Shown here piece by piece: positions 14,620 through 23,668 of a stretch of DNA of 35,299 bases. The stretch spans positions 1-35,299 of the forward strand of contig CANQQU010000015.1 of assembly GCA_947626085.1 (NCBI GenBank), given 5' to 3'. Under the pieces are notes generated by a model that did no database searches, was not told the origin of the DNA, and saw only the letters and a program-made list of their open reading frames with translations. The translations under genes were made by a program, and so were the position numbers. Each line of letters starts with the position of its first letter. The stretch's first letter is position 1. Origin of the DNA: an uncultured Oscillospiraceae bacterium (GTDB lineage Bacteria > Bacillota > Clostridia > Oscillospirales > Oscillospiraceae).

Positions 14620-16587
14620 ATGATTGCGAAAAGACTGAAATGCAGTGTTTGCGCCGTTCTCCTTCTTGCCCTGCTGATTGCTGCCGCGCCCATGGCCTTC
14701 GCCGCCGGGAGCAGCTTGGAGATCACAGGAATGGAGGACGAATTTTACACGGGCGAATGCTGGTACACTCTGTACAACTACAAGGGCGTGGCCGAGTGGG
14801 GCCAATATTACACCACCGGCGGCGGCATCCTCCGCACCGCCGGCAACGGCTACGCCTTCTGCCTCCAGCCTTCCACCAGCCACGGGACCGGAACCTTTGC
14901 TCCCGACGAGGGCTTCTGGAACGACTATTCTTTGGACGCCCGGCTGGGGGTGGTCAAGGCGGTGGTCTATGGCGCCCCCAACAACGGCGACACCTCCGCC
15001 GACGGCCTCATCGCCACCCAGATTTTGGTGTGGGACATGATCACGGGCCAGCGGGATTCCAGCGGCAAGCTCCACGCCGGCCTGTCTCAGTCGCCCTTCA
15101 TCCGGAACATGGACTCCGGGGTGGTGAGCAAATACAACGCCATTCTGGCGGGGCTGGAAAGCCACAACAAAATCCCCAGTTTTGCTTCCCTGTTCTCCGG
15201 GAGCGCCAAGGCCATCCGTCTGACCTATAATGCCCGCACCGGCCTCTACGAGGGCAGCGCCACGGACACCAACAACATCCTGGCGGATTATGAGTTTACC
15301 TCTACGCTCCCCGGGTTGACCATCTCTCGAAGCGGGAACACCCTGCGGATCACGGCCACGGAGAGCGCCGCCCGGCAGATTGCCCAGGGTGGTCTCATCC
15401 TCTCCGCCACAGGCCACTACTTTGAGCTGACTGCCAACGTGGCTCTGGCCTGGAGCCAGAGCGACCGCCAGACGGTGATGACCTTAGGCCCCATCGACCC
15501 GGTCAAGGCGTACATCCGCCTGGAGGTAGAGCTGCCGGAGGGGAATCTGAACATTATCAAGACCACCTCAGATGGGCAGAACCTGGCGGGATGGCAGTTT
15601 AACATCTACTCCGACAGCGCCTGCCGCACGCTTCTGTCCGGCCCTCATACCACGGATGCCCAGGGCCGGATCTACGCATGGGGCCTGGCCGCCAACCAGA
15701 CGGTGTATATCAAGGAGATGGGTCATACCGACCCGCAAATTCAGACCAAATACGACTGCGAAAGTCCCAATCCCCAGGCCGTAACCATTCAGGCGGACCA
15801 GACGGCGTCCGTCACCTTCTCCAACCGGGTCAAGAGCGGCGGCATCCGCATCGTCAAGACGGTGACGGGCGGAAACGGAACGGTGGAGGGCGGCGGCGAC
15901 CTGGCAGGCTGGGTGTTCAAAATAACCGACAGCCAGGGAAAGGAGATTCCCGGGTCACCCTTCACCACGGGAGTGGACGGCGTGATCACAGCAGACAACC
16001 TCTTGCCCGGCAAGTATACGATCCAGGAGGTCCTCCCGGAGGGCAGCGCCTATGAATGTCTGAGCGAAAATCCCCAGACGGTGGAGGTGAAGGGCGGCGA
16101 GACTGCCTCGGCGTCCTTTACAAACCGGCTCTACGCTGGAAGCATTACGGTTCAAAAGGTAAGCGCCTCCGGGGAACCCCTGGCAGGGGCGCAGTTCTGC
16201 CTGGAATGGAGCGAGGACGGAGCAATCTGGGAACCTGTCGAATCCACATCCGCCGTTGAGAAGGGCGGCAGCACGACGCCCGGGATTGTGGACGGATGCC
16301 TGACTTCCGACAGTGCGGGCGCTGTGCGATTCGAGGGGCTCCACCCCGGTCTGCTCTACCGGCTGACGGAGACGGAGGCTCCGGCAGGATTCCAGCTCCT
16401 GGCAGAGGCTGCCTATGAAGGGCCCCTTCCGGCGGAGGACCGGGCCCTTGCTCTGACGGTGGTCAACAGCCCCGCGTTCACCCTTCCTCAGACCGGAAGC
16501 CGCCTGCTGTCCCGGCTACCGCTGGTCCTGACCCTGGCTCTGGGCGCCTGCGTCGGGCTGATCTTCCTCCTCCGCCGAAAGAAATAA
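14620..16587 (+). CDS. LPxTG thioester adhesin with CnaB/SpaA repeats (pilus tip candidate)
   Basis: A 655-aa cell-wall protein. Residues 1-29 are a signal peptide. A thioester domain follows, with Cys81 in AFCLQPS and Gln134 in ATQILVWDM, the pair that forms an internal thioester and lets such adhesins bind host or cell surfaces covalently. Three CnaB/SpaA-type beta domains start near NLNIIKTTSDGQNLAGW, GGIRIVKTVTGGNG and GSITVQKVSASGEPLAG, each carrying the Lys and Glu positions typical of isopeptide bonds. The sorting signal LPQTG is followed by a hydrophobic helix and RRKK. This layout fits a minor tip pilin. The ATG at 14620 follows GGAAGGAATG. The backbone pilin and class C sortase follow in the same direction. 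Confidence 0.88.
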   Translation: MIAKRLKCSVCAVLLLALLIAAAPMAFAAGSSLEITGMEDEFYTGECWYTLYNYKGVAEWGQYYTTGGGILRTAGNGYAFCLQPSTSHGTGTFAPDEGFWNDYSLDARLGVVKAVVYGAPNNGDTSADGLIATQILVWDMITGQRDSSGKLHAGLSQSPFIRNMDSGVVSKYNAILAGLESHNKIPSFASLFSGSAKAIRLTYNARTGLYEGSATDTNNILADYEFTSTLPGLTISRSGNTLRITATESAARQIAQGGLILSATGHYFELTANVALAWSQSDRQTVMTLGPIDPVKAYIRLEVELPEGNLNIIKTTSDGQNLAGWQFNIYSDSACRTLLSGPHTTDAQGRIYAWGLAANQTVYIKEMGHTDPQIQTKYDCESPNPQAVTIQADQTASVTFSNRVKSGGIRIVKTVTGGNGTVEGGGDLAGWVFKITDSQGKEIPGSPFTTGVDGVITADNLLPGKYTIQEVLPEGSAYECLSENPQTVEVKGGETASASFTNRLYAGSITVQKVSASGEPLAGAQFCLEWSEDGAIWEPVESTSAVEKGGSTTPGIVDGCLTSDSAGAVRFEGLHPGLLYRLTETEAPAGFQLLAEAAYEGPLPAEDRALALTVVNSPAFTLPQTGSRLLSRLPLVLTLALGACVGLIFLLRRKK

Positions 16588-16720
16588 CCATGTCCCCGCC
16601 CTACCGCGCAAGGGATAGGCCTGCCGCTGTACCGGGCACCTCATTGGCGCCCCATTTGTTCGATCATTTCGGCGCATCCGGCTAGGCCAAATTATATTAT
16701 ATGAAAGGACTTATTTTGCT

Positions 16721-18703
16721 ATGAAAAATCTGAAGAAACTGTTCGCCGTTCTTACTGCCTGTTTGCTCCTTCTTGCCTGTGTTCCCGCTGCTTTTGCTGC
16801 CAGCGTGGGAGTAGCCACCATCGACACCTCCCGCACCGGGTCGCTGACCATTTACAAATACGATATGACAAACGCTGCCAAGGACGGGACCTGGGACATG
16901 GGCAGCTACGTCTCCACCGGCGGCTTTGACCAGGCGGTCAACGATGCTCTGGGCGGGGACACGGAAAGTACCTTGGGTAACGGCGGAACCAGCCACGGCT
17001 ACGCCATCTCCGGGGTGGAATTCACCTGTCTCAAGGTGGCAGACATCACCACCTACTCGGACGGCGGGGAAGTCCTGGTGCTCTATGGCTTCGATCAGGC
17101 CAAGGGGGCCGGCTTCCTGTCTGCCATCGGCCTGGAAGGAGGCGCAGGCCGGTTTGAAAAGGCCGACAGTCTCCATGCCGACCATTACTACTATACCAGC
17201 GATACATTAAATTCGGCTCTGGCCGCTGCCTATTCTGCCAGCCCGGTTGCCGTCAAGAATGGCCTGGAAACCTATGTGGCGGCCCAGGGCGGCACAGCCC
17301 TGCCCCTGACGGACGCATATGGAAAGACTGGCGCGGCGGAGCTGCCGCTGGGGCTGTATCTGCTTATAGAAACCAAGGTACCTGAGATGGTGACCTCTAC
17401 CACCGCCCCCTTCCTGGTGTCCCTGCCCATGACCGATATCGACGGGGACGAATGGCGCTATGACGTGACGGTCTACCCCAAGAATGAAACCGGCATCCCC
17501 ACCCTGGAAAAGACAGTCCGGGAAGCCCAGAGCGACACCGGGAAGAATGAGGGAACGGATTCCATTCTCGACGGCTTTGCCCACAACGCCACCGGCTCCG
17601 GCGGAGATGAGATGGAGTACCAGGTGCTCTCCACCCTGCCTACCATTACCTCCAAGGCAACCGCCCTCACGACCTACAGCTTCTATGACACGCTTTCAGA
17701 GGGCCTGACCTACAAGGGCGGCGGTGTAAAGCTGGAATTCTTCACCGACAAGGGCTGCACCGAAAAGGTCGCCTCCTGGGAGAGGGATTCCGGAAAATTT
17801 ACGGTGGCGTATAGTGAAGACGGTCGGCACATGACCATCGAGCTCACCCAGGCTGGGCTGGACGAGGTCAACAGCGCCTACTCAGGTTATACTTTGCGGA
17901 TCACCTACGCGGCCGTTATCAATACAGGCAGCTCCTTCCGCTATGGGGATATGGGCAACGACAACGACGTGGTGCTGACCTGGAAGCGCACGTCTACAGA
18001 GTACTATGACACCCTGGTGGACGACTGCCACGTCTACAGCTTCGGCATCGACCTGACCAAGACCTTCTCCAATCTGGATACGGAGGGGGCCAAGGAGCTG
18101 TTCTCCAAGGTGAAATTCAAGCTCCGCAACGAAACGGACGGCTTCTATGTGACCGCCGCCCAGAATGAGGAGGGCTACTACGTCACGGGCCATGCAGCCG
18201 AGGAAGCTCAGGCCACGGTGTTCTCCCCTAACGAGAGCGGAAAGCTCCTGGTCAAGGGCCTGGAGGACGACGAGTACGTCCTGACGGAGATCGAGACGGC
18301 GGAGGGGTACACCCTTCTGAAAGACGACATCCACATCACCATCTCGGCCTCCCCAGAGGGAGCGGCCTGTGATATTTACAGCGGGGATGTGCTGGGGGTG
18401 CTGCAAAACGACCCTCGGTACGCCTATGACGGCGGGCTGGAGTTGCACAACATCCCCCAGAAGCAGCTCTCTCACAACCATCTTACGGGCACAGCCACGG
18501 TGGACGGCAGCCCTGCTGCCATGGGGGAGCACAACGACGTTGTAACGCTGACGGTGGTGAACACGGAAGGCTTCGACCTGCCCGATACCGGCGACTATGG
18601 GACCTGGATCTTCGTCCTGACCGGCTCCATTGTGCTGTCCGGGGTCACCATGGCTGCCTTCTGGCTCTACCGCACCGGCCGAAAGGCGTGGAAGGCGCGG
18701 TAA
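16721..18703 (+). CDS. LPxTG backbone pilin with VYPK pilin motif
   Basis: A 660-aa major pilin candidate. It has a signal peptide (residues 1-27). A first domain ends at the pilin motif EWRYDVTVYPK (Trp245, Lys254), whose Lys accepts the next subunit in sortase-built pili. An isopeptide-forming D2-type fimbrial domain follows (YQVLSTLPTITSKA, then FYDTLSEGLTYKGGG). A CnaB-like C-terminal domain (KVKFKLRNETDGFYV to EDDEYVLTEIETAEGY) carries the usual Glu. The anchor is LPDTG with a membrane helix and basic tail. The motif and anchor together predict covalent polymerisation by a class C sortase, encoded next. The gap before it (16588-16720) has an AT-rich patch but no convincing promoter; AAAGGAC serves as ribosome binding site. 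Confidence 0.9.
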   Translation: MKNLKKLFAVLTACLLLLACVPAAFAASVGVATIDTSRTGSLTIYKYDMTNAAKDGTWDMGSYVSTGGFDQAVNDALGGDTESTLGNGGTSHGYAISGVEFTCLKVADITTYSDGGEVLVLYGFDQAKGAGFLSAIGLEGGAGRFEKADSLHADHYYYTSDTLNSALAAAYSASPVAVKNGLETYVAAQGGTALPLTDAYGKTGAAELPLGLYLLIETKVPEMVTSTTAPFLVSLPMTDIDGDEWRYDVTVYPKNETGIPTLEKTVREAQSDTGKNEGTDSILDGFAHNATGSGGDEMEYQVLSTLPTITSKATALTTYSFYDTLSEGLTYKGGGVKLEFFTDKGCTEKVASWERDSGKFTVAYSEDGRHMTIELTQAGLDEVNSAYSGYTLRITYAAVINTGSSFRYGDMGNDNDVVLTWKRTSTEYYDTLVDDCHVYSFGIDLTKTFSNLDTEGAKELFSKVKFKLRNETDGFYVTAAQNEEGYYVTGHAAEEAQATVFSPNESGKLLVKGLEDDEYVLTEIETAEGYTLLKDDIHITISASPEGAACDIYSGDVLGVLQNDPRYAYDGGLELHNIPQKQLSHNHLTGTATVDGSPAAMGEHNDVVTLTVVNTEGFDLPDTGDYGTWIFVLTGSIVLSGVTMAAFWLYRTGRKAWKAR

Positions 18704-18712
18704 CGCGGCATT

Positions 18713-18737
18713 CGGCCCGGCCCTCCGGGCCGGGCCG
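18713..18737 (+). repeat. Very GC-rich hairpin between pilin and sortase genes
   Basis: CGGCCCGGCCC (18713-18723), loop TCC, GGGCCGGGCCG (18727-18737): an 11-base all-GC perfect stem 9 bases after the pilin stop. No T tract follows. It ends 9 bases before the sortase ribosome binding site (GGAGGG, 18747-18752). It may stabilise pilin mRNA or reduce read-through into the sortase. Confidence 0.7.
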
Positions 18738-18758
18738 CGAAACGAAGGAGGGATCTAA

Positions 18759-19691
18759 ACGAAGCGACGCATCTGCGTTATCGGCCTTTCAGCTCTGGCG
18801 GTGTTCCTGGCGCTGCTGGTGATGCTGTATCCCTTCGTCAGTGTCCAATACAACCAGCGGCACCAGTCCAAAATCTACACTGAATACCTAGAACAGGTGG
18901 GGCAGGTCCAGTCTGAGCAGGTGCGGGCGGAATGGACGCGGGCGCGGATATACAATCAGGCCATTGCTCCAGGCGCGTCCGCATACAGCAAGGAGGCGCT
19001 CCAGGCCGCCGCCCAACAGTACCGTGATCTGCTGGACTTGGCTGGGGACGGGGTCATGGGTTATATCCGCATCCCCAAGATTGGGGTGAAGCTGCCCATC
19101 CTCCACGGGACCGAGGCGGAGACGCTGGAGCGGGGAATCGGGCACCTCTTAGGCTCCTCCCTTCCGGTAGGTGGCGAGAATACCCACGCCGTACTCACCG
19201 GGCACAGCGGCATGGCCACCCAAAAGCTATTCTCCGACCTGCCCCAGATGGAGATCGGAGATGTGTTTTATCTGGAGGTGCTGGGAGAAGTTCTGGCCTA
19301 CCGGATCGACCAGATCGAGACGGTGCTGCCCTACGACACAAAGCACTTGGAGATCGTCTCCGGCCGGGACCTCTGCACGCTGGTCACCTGCACGCCCTTC
19401 GGCGTGAATACCCACCGGCTCCTGGTCCGGGGAAGCCGGATCCCATACACTCCGCCCCAAGAAACGGAGGGGACAACAGCGCCGGAGCCTTTGGCGCCTT
19501 CCACCTGGGAGCAGGCGTATTGGGAAAGCGCCGCCTGCGGGCTGCTCCTATCGGCGGCGGTTGCCAGCCTGGCATACGCCCTCGCCCGCCGGCGGCACAT
19601 TGCCCGGCACGGTAAAAAAGGGCGCAGGCCGGGAAGCTGGAGGCTCGTCAGCCGGAAGGGTCGCTACCTTCCCAAAACAAAACCCAAATGA
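18759..19691 (+). CDS. Class C sortase (pilus polymerase), apparent ACG start
   Basis: Membrane transpeptidase that cuts LPxTG and joins pilin subunits. Numbered from the ACG at 18759, the 310-aa product has an N-terminal membrane helix and catalytic His149 (LTGHSGM). Cys211 lies in TLVTCTPFGVNTHRLLVRG and Arg224 in the same segment; that segment is diagnostic of class C. A second membrane helix lies near the C-terminus with a basic tail. A typical DPF/DPW lid motif is not evident. GGAGGG (18747-18752) lies 6 bases before ACG AAG CGA CGC, which would read M-K-R-R with an ATG. The first ordinary start, GTG at 18801, would cut into the membrane helix and has no ribosome binding site. The family is sure; the start is unusual. 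Confidence 0.9.
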   Translation, partial: TKRRICVIGLSALAVFLALLVMLYPFVSVQYNQRHQSKIYTEYLEQVGQVQSEQVRAEWTRARIYNQAIAPGASAYSKEALQAAAQQYRDLLDLAGDGVMGYIRIPKIGVKLPILHGTEAETLERGIGHLLGSSLPVGGENTHAVLTGHSGMATQKLFSDLPQMEIGDVFYLEVLGEVLAYRIDQIETVLPYDTKHLEIVSGRDLCTLVTCTPFGVNTHRLLVRGSRIPYTPPQETEGTTAPEPLAPSTWEQAYWESAACGLLLSAAVASLAYALARRRHIARHGKKGRRPGSWRLVSRKGRYLPKTKPK

Positions 19692-19710
19692 TCTAATAGG
19701 AGGAATTTTT

Positions 19711-20055
19711 ACGAAGCGAATCTTGAAAGTTTTTTTCACTCTGACCATGGCCCTCTGCCTGACATTGTTTATGGCCGCGCCGGCCTTTGCGGAGAGCGGT
19801 GAAGCGGCGGGGGACGTGTCCGGGGCCATCGAGGGCACTTGGAACGCCGCCAAGGGCCAGGTGCAGACCATCGTCAACAAGGTGGTCTTCCCGGTGATCG
19901 ACATGGTACTGGCTGTTTTGCTGTTTGTGAAGATCTCAACAGCTTATATGGACTACCGCAAGCAAGGCCATTTTGACTTCACCGGTCCGGCCATCCTCTT
20001 TGCCTGCCTGCTGTTCTCTCTCACCGCGCCCTCCTACATCTGGAATATTTTATAG
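19711..20055 (+). CDS. DUF3852/Maff2-type small membrane protein of the conjugation system, apparent ACG start
   Basis: A 114-aa membrane protein found just ahead of VirB6-like genes in clostridial conjugative elements, possibly the VirB2/pilin-like subunit of the channel. Read from the ACG at 19711 it begins KRILKVFFTLTMALCLTLF and continues to APAFA, a complete signal peptide. The mature part has two membrane helices (VVFPVIDMVLAVLLFVKI and a second near the C-terminus, FTGPAILFACLLFSLTAP) joined by YMDYRKQGHFD. AGGAGG (19698-19703) is 7 bases before the ACG. No ATG, GTG or TTG start preserves the signal peptide with a ribosome binding site. It stands two bases before virB6. Confidence 0.82.
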   Translation, partial: TKRILKVFFTLTMALCLTLFMAAPAFAESGEAAGDVSGAIEGTWNAAKGQVQTIVNKVVFPVIDMVLAVLLFVKISTAYMDYRKQGHFDFTGPAILFACLLFSLTAPSYIWNIL

Positions 20056-20057
20056 CG

Positions 20058-20984
20058 ATGTTTAGCTGGTTGGGAGATATTTTGGCGGGGCTGGGGGATG
20101 CCATTTCCGGCATCTTCCAGTCCCAGGGGGCCCAGATCGCGGAGGCCATCTGGAACGTCCTTATCTGGTGGGTCTACTCCTCCATTTACAACGGCGTGGC
20201 CGATCTGTTCACCGGCATGAACAGCATGGGCGCGGAGATCTTCGGCCTGCCCTGGGTACAGGCCATTGTAGAGCTGTTCTCCCTCTTTGGCTGGAGCCTG
20301 CTGGCCACAGGGATCGTCCTGGCGGTGTTCGATGTGGCCATCGAAAGCCAAAACGGCCGGGTCAGTCTGAAAACCACGGCGCTGAACATCCTGAAAGGCT
20401 TTTTCGCCGCCTCCCTCATCAGTGTGCTGCCCATTAAGCTGTATCAATTCAGCATCACCCTCCAGGGGAGCCTTGCCCACGGTATGACATGGCTTTTCGC
20501 GGGGACCCAGGGGACCACCATTGGCGAAATCGCCATCCATGTGATGCGTACGGTGTTGTTTCTGACTGAGCCGTCAGATCAGATATTGAGATTGTTATTC
20601 TTTCTCATTGTCTTCTCTTACTGCATTATCAAGGTCTTCTTTGAAAACATCAAGCGAGGCGGGATCTTGCTCATTCAAATCGCCGTGGGGACGCTGTACC
20701 TGTTCTCCCTCCCCAGAGGATATGCGGAGGGCTTCTACCAGTGGTGCAAGCAGGTCATTGCCCTGTGCCTGACCGCCTTTTTGCAGACGACGCTGCTGTT
20801 CGCCGGGATGCTGACCTTTGAGGACAACGCCCTTCTGGGCATCGGCATCCTGCTCTCCGCCGGAGAGGTGCCGAGAATTGCCCAACAGTTCGGCCTGGAC
20901 AGCTCCGTGCGGGTGAATGTGGGAAGCATCATCCACTCCACCGCCACGGCGGTGAATCTGTCCCGCGCCATGGTCAGGGGGTAG
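20058..20984 (+). CDS. VirB6/TrbL-like integral membrane channel protein
   Basis: A 308-aa polytopic inner-membrane component of the type IV secretion channel. It has about six hydrophobic segments, including WSLLATGIVLAVFDVAIES, ILRLLFFLIVFSYCIIKVFF and IALCLTAFLQTTLLFAGML. The C-terminal part (GEVPRIAQQFGLDSSVRVNV) is typical of the clostridial VirB6-like family. It starts two bases after the DUF3852 stop without a clear ribosome binding site, so translation is probably coupled. The PrgI-like and VirB4 genes follow directly. Confidence 0.88.
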   Translation: MFSWLGDILAGLGDAISGIFQSQGAQIAEAIWNVLIWWVYSSIYNGVADLFTGMNSMGAEIFGLPWVQAIVELFSLFGWSLLATGIVLAVFDVAIESQNGRVSLKTTALNILKGFFAASLISVLPIKLYQFSITLQGSLAHGMTWLFAGTQGTTIGEIAIHVMRTVLFLTEPSDQILRLLFFLIVFSYCIIKVFFENIKRGGILLIQIAVGTLYLFSLPRGYAEGFYQWCKQVIALCLTAFLQTTLLFAGMLTFEDNALLGIGILLSAGEVPRIAQQFGLDSSVRVNVGSIIHSTATAVNLSRAMVRG

Positions 20985-20987
20985 AAT

Positions 20988-21248
20988 ATGAAAGCCTATC
21001 TATATCCCCAGAACCTCAAGGCCAAGGCTGGCCTCTGGCTGTGGAGCCTCCGGGACTTTACGATTTTGACTGTGGCGATTTTGCTCTCCGCGCTGGCCTA
21101 TGTAAATTTGGGGACGGCGGTTCCCGCCGCCATAAGTTTGTGCTATGGCTTTCTCACCATCCGCGGCGGGGACGTGACGGTGCTGGACTATCTTGGCTGG
21201 GCGGTCCGGTTCTTCCTGACCGCCCAGCAGTATTACGAATGGAGATGA
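20988..21248 (+). CDS. PrgI/TcpE-like small conjugation membrane protein
   Basis: An 86-aa protein with two adjacent membrane helices (FTILTVAILLSALAYVNLG and AVPAAISLCYGFLTI) and a soluble C-terminal tail ending FFLTAQQYYEW. Short proteins of this shape precede VirB4 in Gram-positive conjugative elements and may help anchor VirB4 at the membrane. A G-rich site (AGGGGG) lies just upstream of the ATG. It is 3 bases after virB6 and 4 before the next gene. The position supports the assignment more strongly than the sequence does. Confidence 0.75.
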   Translation: MKAYLYPQNLKAKAGLWLWSLRDFTILTVAILLSALAYVNLGTAVPAAISLCYGFLTIRGGDVTVLDYLGWAVRFFLTAQQYYEWR

Positions 21249-21252
21249 GAAC

Positions 21253-21858
21253 TTGAAACAACAGAGCGTCCAGGAGCTGCTAGGGCGCCTGGGCTTTACC
21301 AAGTACGGACTCCGCACGGATGGCGGGGAGCTGCTCTTCTTTCGGGTGGAGCCCACCAATTTATCGGTGCTGTCCTATGCCAACACCGCCGCCAAGCTGG
21401 AGCGGCTGACCAGGCTCCTGGCCACCGTCCCGGACCTGGAGCTGGCGGCTTTGGATGGCTGTGAGAGCTTCGAGGCGAATCAGGCGTTTCTGGCGGAGCG
21501 GATGGAGGCGGAACAAAACCCCAAAGTCCGCGATCTTCTTCGCCAGGACCTGGCCATGCTGACCCGAATGCAGGTAGAGGTGGCGACCTCCCGGGTTTTC
21601 CTCTTTGTGAAGCGGTGCAAGCATCTGACGCCGGAGCAGGTGTTTCAGGAGATGAACCGGGTGAGCAAGGACATTTCCGAGCAGGGCTTCCGGGCAAAGC
21701 GGTTGAGCAGAGGAGAGATCCAGCGAATGCTGGCCCTCTATTTTGGGACCTCCACCCAGGGGGACAAGCTGCCGGATGTGGACGGAGCGCAATACTTCAA
21801 AGGAAGGGGGAATACCCATGAAAAAAGCGGCAGCGCCAAATCCAAGACGGGAAAATAA
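21253..21858 (+). CDS. VirB4-associated conserved protein
   Basis: A 201-aa soluble protein starting with TTG at 21253 (GGAG 8 to 9 bases upstream). Its N-terminus (SVQELLGRLGFTKYGLRTDG, then FFRVEPTNLSVLSY) and central helical part (TRMQVEVATSRVFLFVKRCK) resemble the N-terminal, non-ATPase region of VirB4/TraC-type proteins. It overlaps the virB4 start by 41 bases. I infer that it is the separated N-terminal partner of VirB4, a common arrangement in these elements. No ATP-binding motif is present. Confidence 0.7.
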   Translation: MKQQSVQELLGRLGFTKYGLRTDGGELLFFRVEPTNLSVLSYANTAAKLERLTRLLATVPDLELAALDGCESFEANQAFLAERMEAEQNPKVRDLLRQDLAMLTRMQVEVATSRVFLFVKRCKHLTPEQVFQEMNRVSKDISEQGFRAKRLSRGEIQRMLALYFGTSTQGDKLPDVDGAQYFKGRGNTHEKSGSAKSKTGK

Positions 21859-23668
21859 GAAGCGGGGGCCCAATTCCCACGACAGCCGGCGGGTCAAGTC
21901 CTTCTTTGACTGCGTTGCCCCCGGGGTGATCCGCTTCTTTCCGGACAGCTACATCCTGGGCGATACCTACCGCTGCGTCTGGGCCATCAGGGAGTACCCC
22001 ACCTCCACCCAGGAGCAGGCCATCCTGGCCCGGTTGGGTGACCAGGATGGTGTGACTCTGCACATTTTCAATCGTCAGGTGGAGCCAATGGAGCAGCGGC
22101 GGATCGTCAACGCCGCCAGCCGGAAGAACCGCCTTATGGCCGGGGACAGCGACGTCAGCGAGGCGGTCCAGGCGGAGGGAAATCTTCAGGATTTAGAGAA
22201 GCTCCTCGCCCAGCTTCGGGTCAACAATGACGCTCTCCTGCACTGTGCCGTGTTCCTGGAGCTAAAGGCAAAGTCCGCCGAGGATCTGAAAAACCTCCAG
22301 ACCGACATCTCCATGGAGCTGACCCGGGCCAAGCTGACAGCGGACCGACTGTTCCTGCGGCAGCGGGAGGGATTTTTGTCCGCGGCGCCTTTCGGAGCCA
22401 ATCAGTTCGGGCCGCAGTATGAGCGGGTACTCCCCTCTCCCTCGGTAGCGAATCTGTACCCCCTTAACTTTTCCGGCAAGACCGATCCAAGAGGCTTTTA
22501 CATCGGCAAGGACAAGTACGGCAGCAATGTCCTGGTGGACCTGGACAGCCGCACCGGGGACAAGACCAATGGCAGCGTCCTCATCCTGGGCAATTCCGGC
22601 CAGGGAAAGAGCTATCTTCTGAAATTGCTTTTGACCAACCTCCGGGAGTCCGGAAAAAGCATCCTCTGCCTGGACCCAGAGGCGGAATACCGGGAGCTGA
22701 CGGAGGCTCTGGGCGGCAGCTACATCGACTATATGAGCGGGGAATATCTCATCAATGTGCTGGAACCCAAGGCGTGGACGGAGGATGCGGAATCCGACGG
22801 TACGGAGCCCAACGCCTTCCGCAAGACCACCCGCCTCTCCCAGCACATTGCCTTCCTCAAGGATTTCTTCCGCTGCTACAAAGACTTTTCTGATCCCCAA
22901 CTGGACACCATAGAGGTCCTGCTGGAAAAGCTGTATGAACGGTTTGGCATTACCGATTCCACCGACTTCTCTGCTTTGGGGGCCAAGGACTACCCGATTT
23001 TGTCGGACTTCTTTACGTTCTGCAGCCAGGTCTATGAGGCGACCGCCTCTACCGGAAAGAACCTCTACACCCAGGAGCTGCTTCGGGAGGTGTGCCTGGG
23101 CATTCGCAGCATGTGCGTCGGCTCGGAAAGCAAGTATTTCAACGGCCACACCAACCTCCGGGACGACAAGTTCCTCTGCTTTGGGGTGAAGGGCATCCTG
23201 GACACCAATCAGCGGTTGCGCAGTGCCATGCTGTTCAACATCCTCTCCTATCTTTCCAATCAACTGCTGACCGTGGGCAACACCGTGGCCTCGGTGGATG
23301 AGCTATACCTCTTCCTGACCAACCGCACTGCCATCGAGTATCTTCGCAATGCCATGAAGCGGGCGCGAAAGAAGGAGTCCTCCGTGATCCTGGCCAGCCA
23401 GAATATTGAGGACTTCCTCATCCCAGAGATCCGGGAGTTCACTAAGCCCCTGTTCAGTATCCCCACCCATCAGTTTTTGTTCTATCCGGGTAGCTGCTCC
23501 CAGAAAGAATACCAGGACGCCCTGCAGGTGGACGAGGCAGAGTTCAAGCTCATCCAGAGCCCCGAGCAGGGGACCTGTCTGTACCGCTGCGGCGTCGAGC
23601 GGTATCTGCTCCAGGTCCACGCCCCGGCGTATAAGGAGGCCATCTTCGGAACAGGAGGAGGCAGATGA
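21818..23668 (+). CDS. virB4: VirB4/TraC-type conjugation ATPase
   Basis: Cytoplasmic ATPase that powers type IV secretion assembly and transfer. The 616-aa product has Walker A GNSGQGKS at residues 258-265, preceded by the family's KYGSNVLVDLDSRTGDKTNG. Later come CLDPEAEYREL, Walker B VDELYLFL, and ARKKESSVILASQNIEDFL, typical of the VirB4 C-terminal RecA-like fold. The ATG at 21818 follows AAGGAAGGGGG. The preceding gene overlaps it and the hydrolase gene overlaps its stop (ATGA), giving a tightly coupled string. All core motifs are intact. Confidence 0.95.
   Translation: MKKAAAPNPRRENKKRGPNSHDSRRVKSFFDCVAPGVIRFFPDSYILGDTYRCVWAIREYPTSTQEQAILARLGDQDGVTLHIFNRQVEPMEQRRIVNAASRKNRLMAGDSDVSEAVQAEGNLQDLEKLLAQLRVNNDALLHCAVFLELKAKSAEDLKNLQTDISMELTRAKLTADRLFLRQREGFLSAAPFGANQFGPQYERVLPSPSVANLYPLNFSGKTDPRGFYIGKDKYGSNVLVDLDSRTGDKTNGSVLILGNSGQGKSYLLKLLLTNLRESGKSILCLDPEAEYRELTEALGGSYIDYMSGEYLINVLEPKAWTEDAESDGTEPNAFRKTTRLSQHIAFLKDFFRCYKDFSDPQLDTIEVLLEKLYERFGITDSTDFSALGAKDYPILSDFFTFCSQVYEATASTGKNLYTQELLREVCLGIRSMCVGSESKYFNGHTNLRDDKFLCFGVKGILDTNQRLRSAMLFNILSYLSNQLLTVGNTVASVDELYLFLTNRTAIEYLRNAMKRARKKESSVILASQNIEDFLIPEIREFTKPLFSIPTHQFLFYPGSCSQKEYQDALQVDEAEFKLIQSPEQGTCLYRCGVERYLLQVHAPAYKEAIFGTGGGR

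Noticed and set aside
22262..23263. Leftward frame of 333 codons
   Set aside because: Antisense to virB4 and without recognised motifs.
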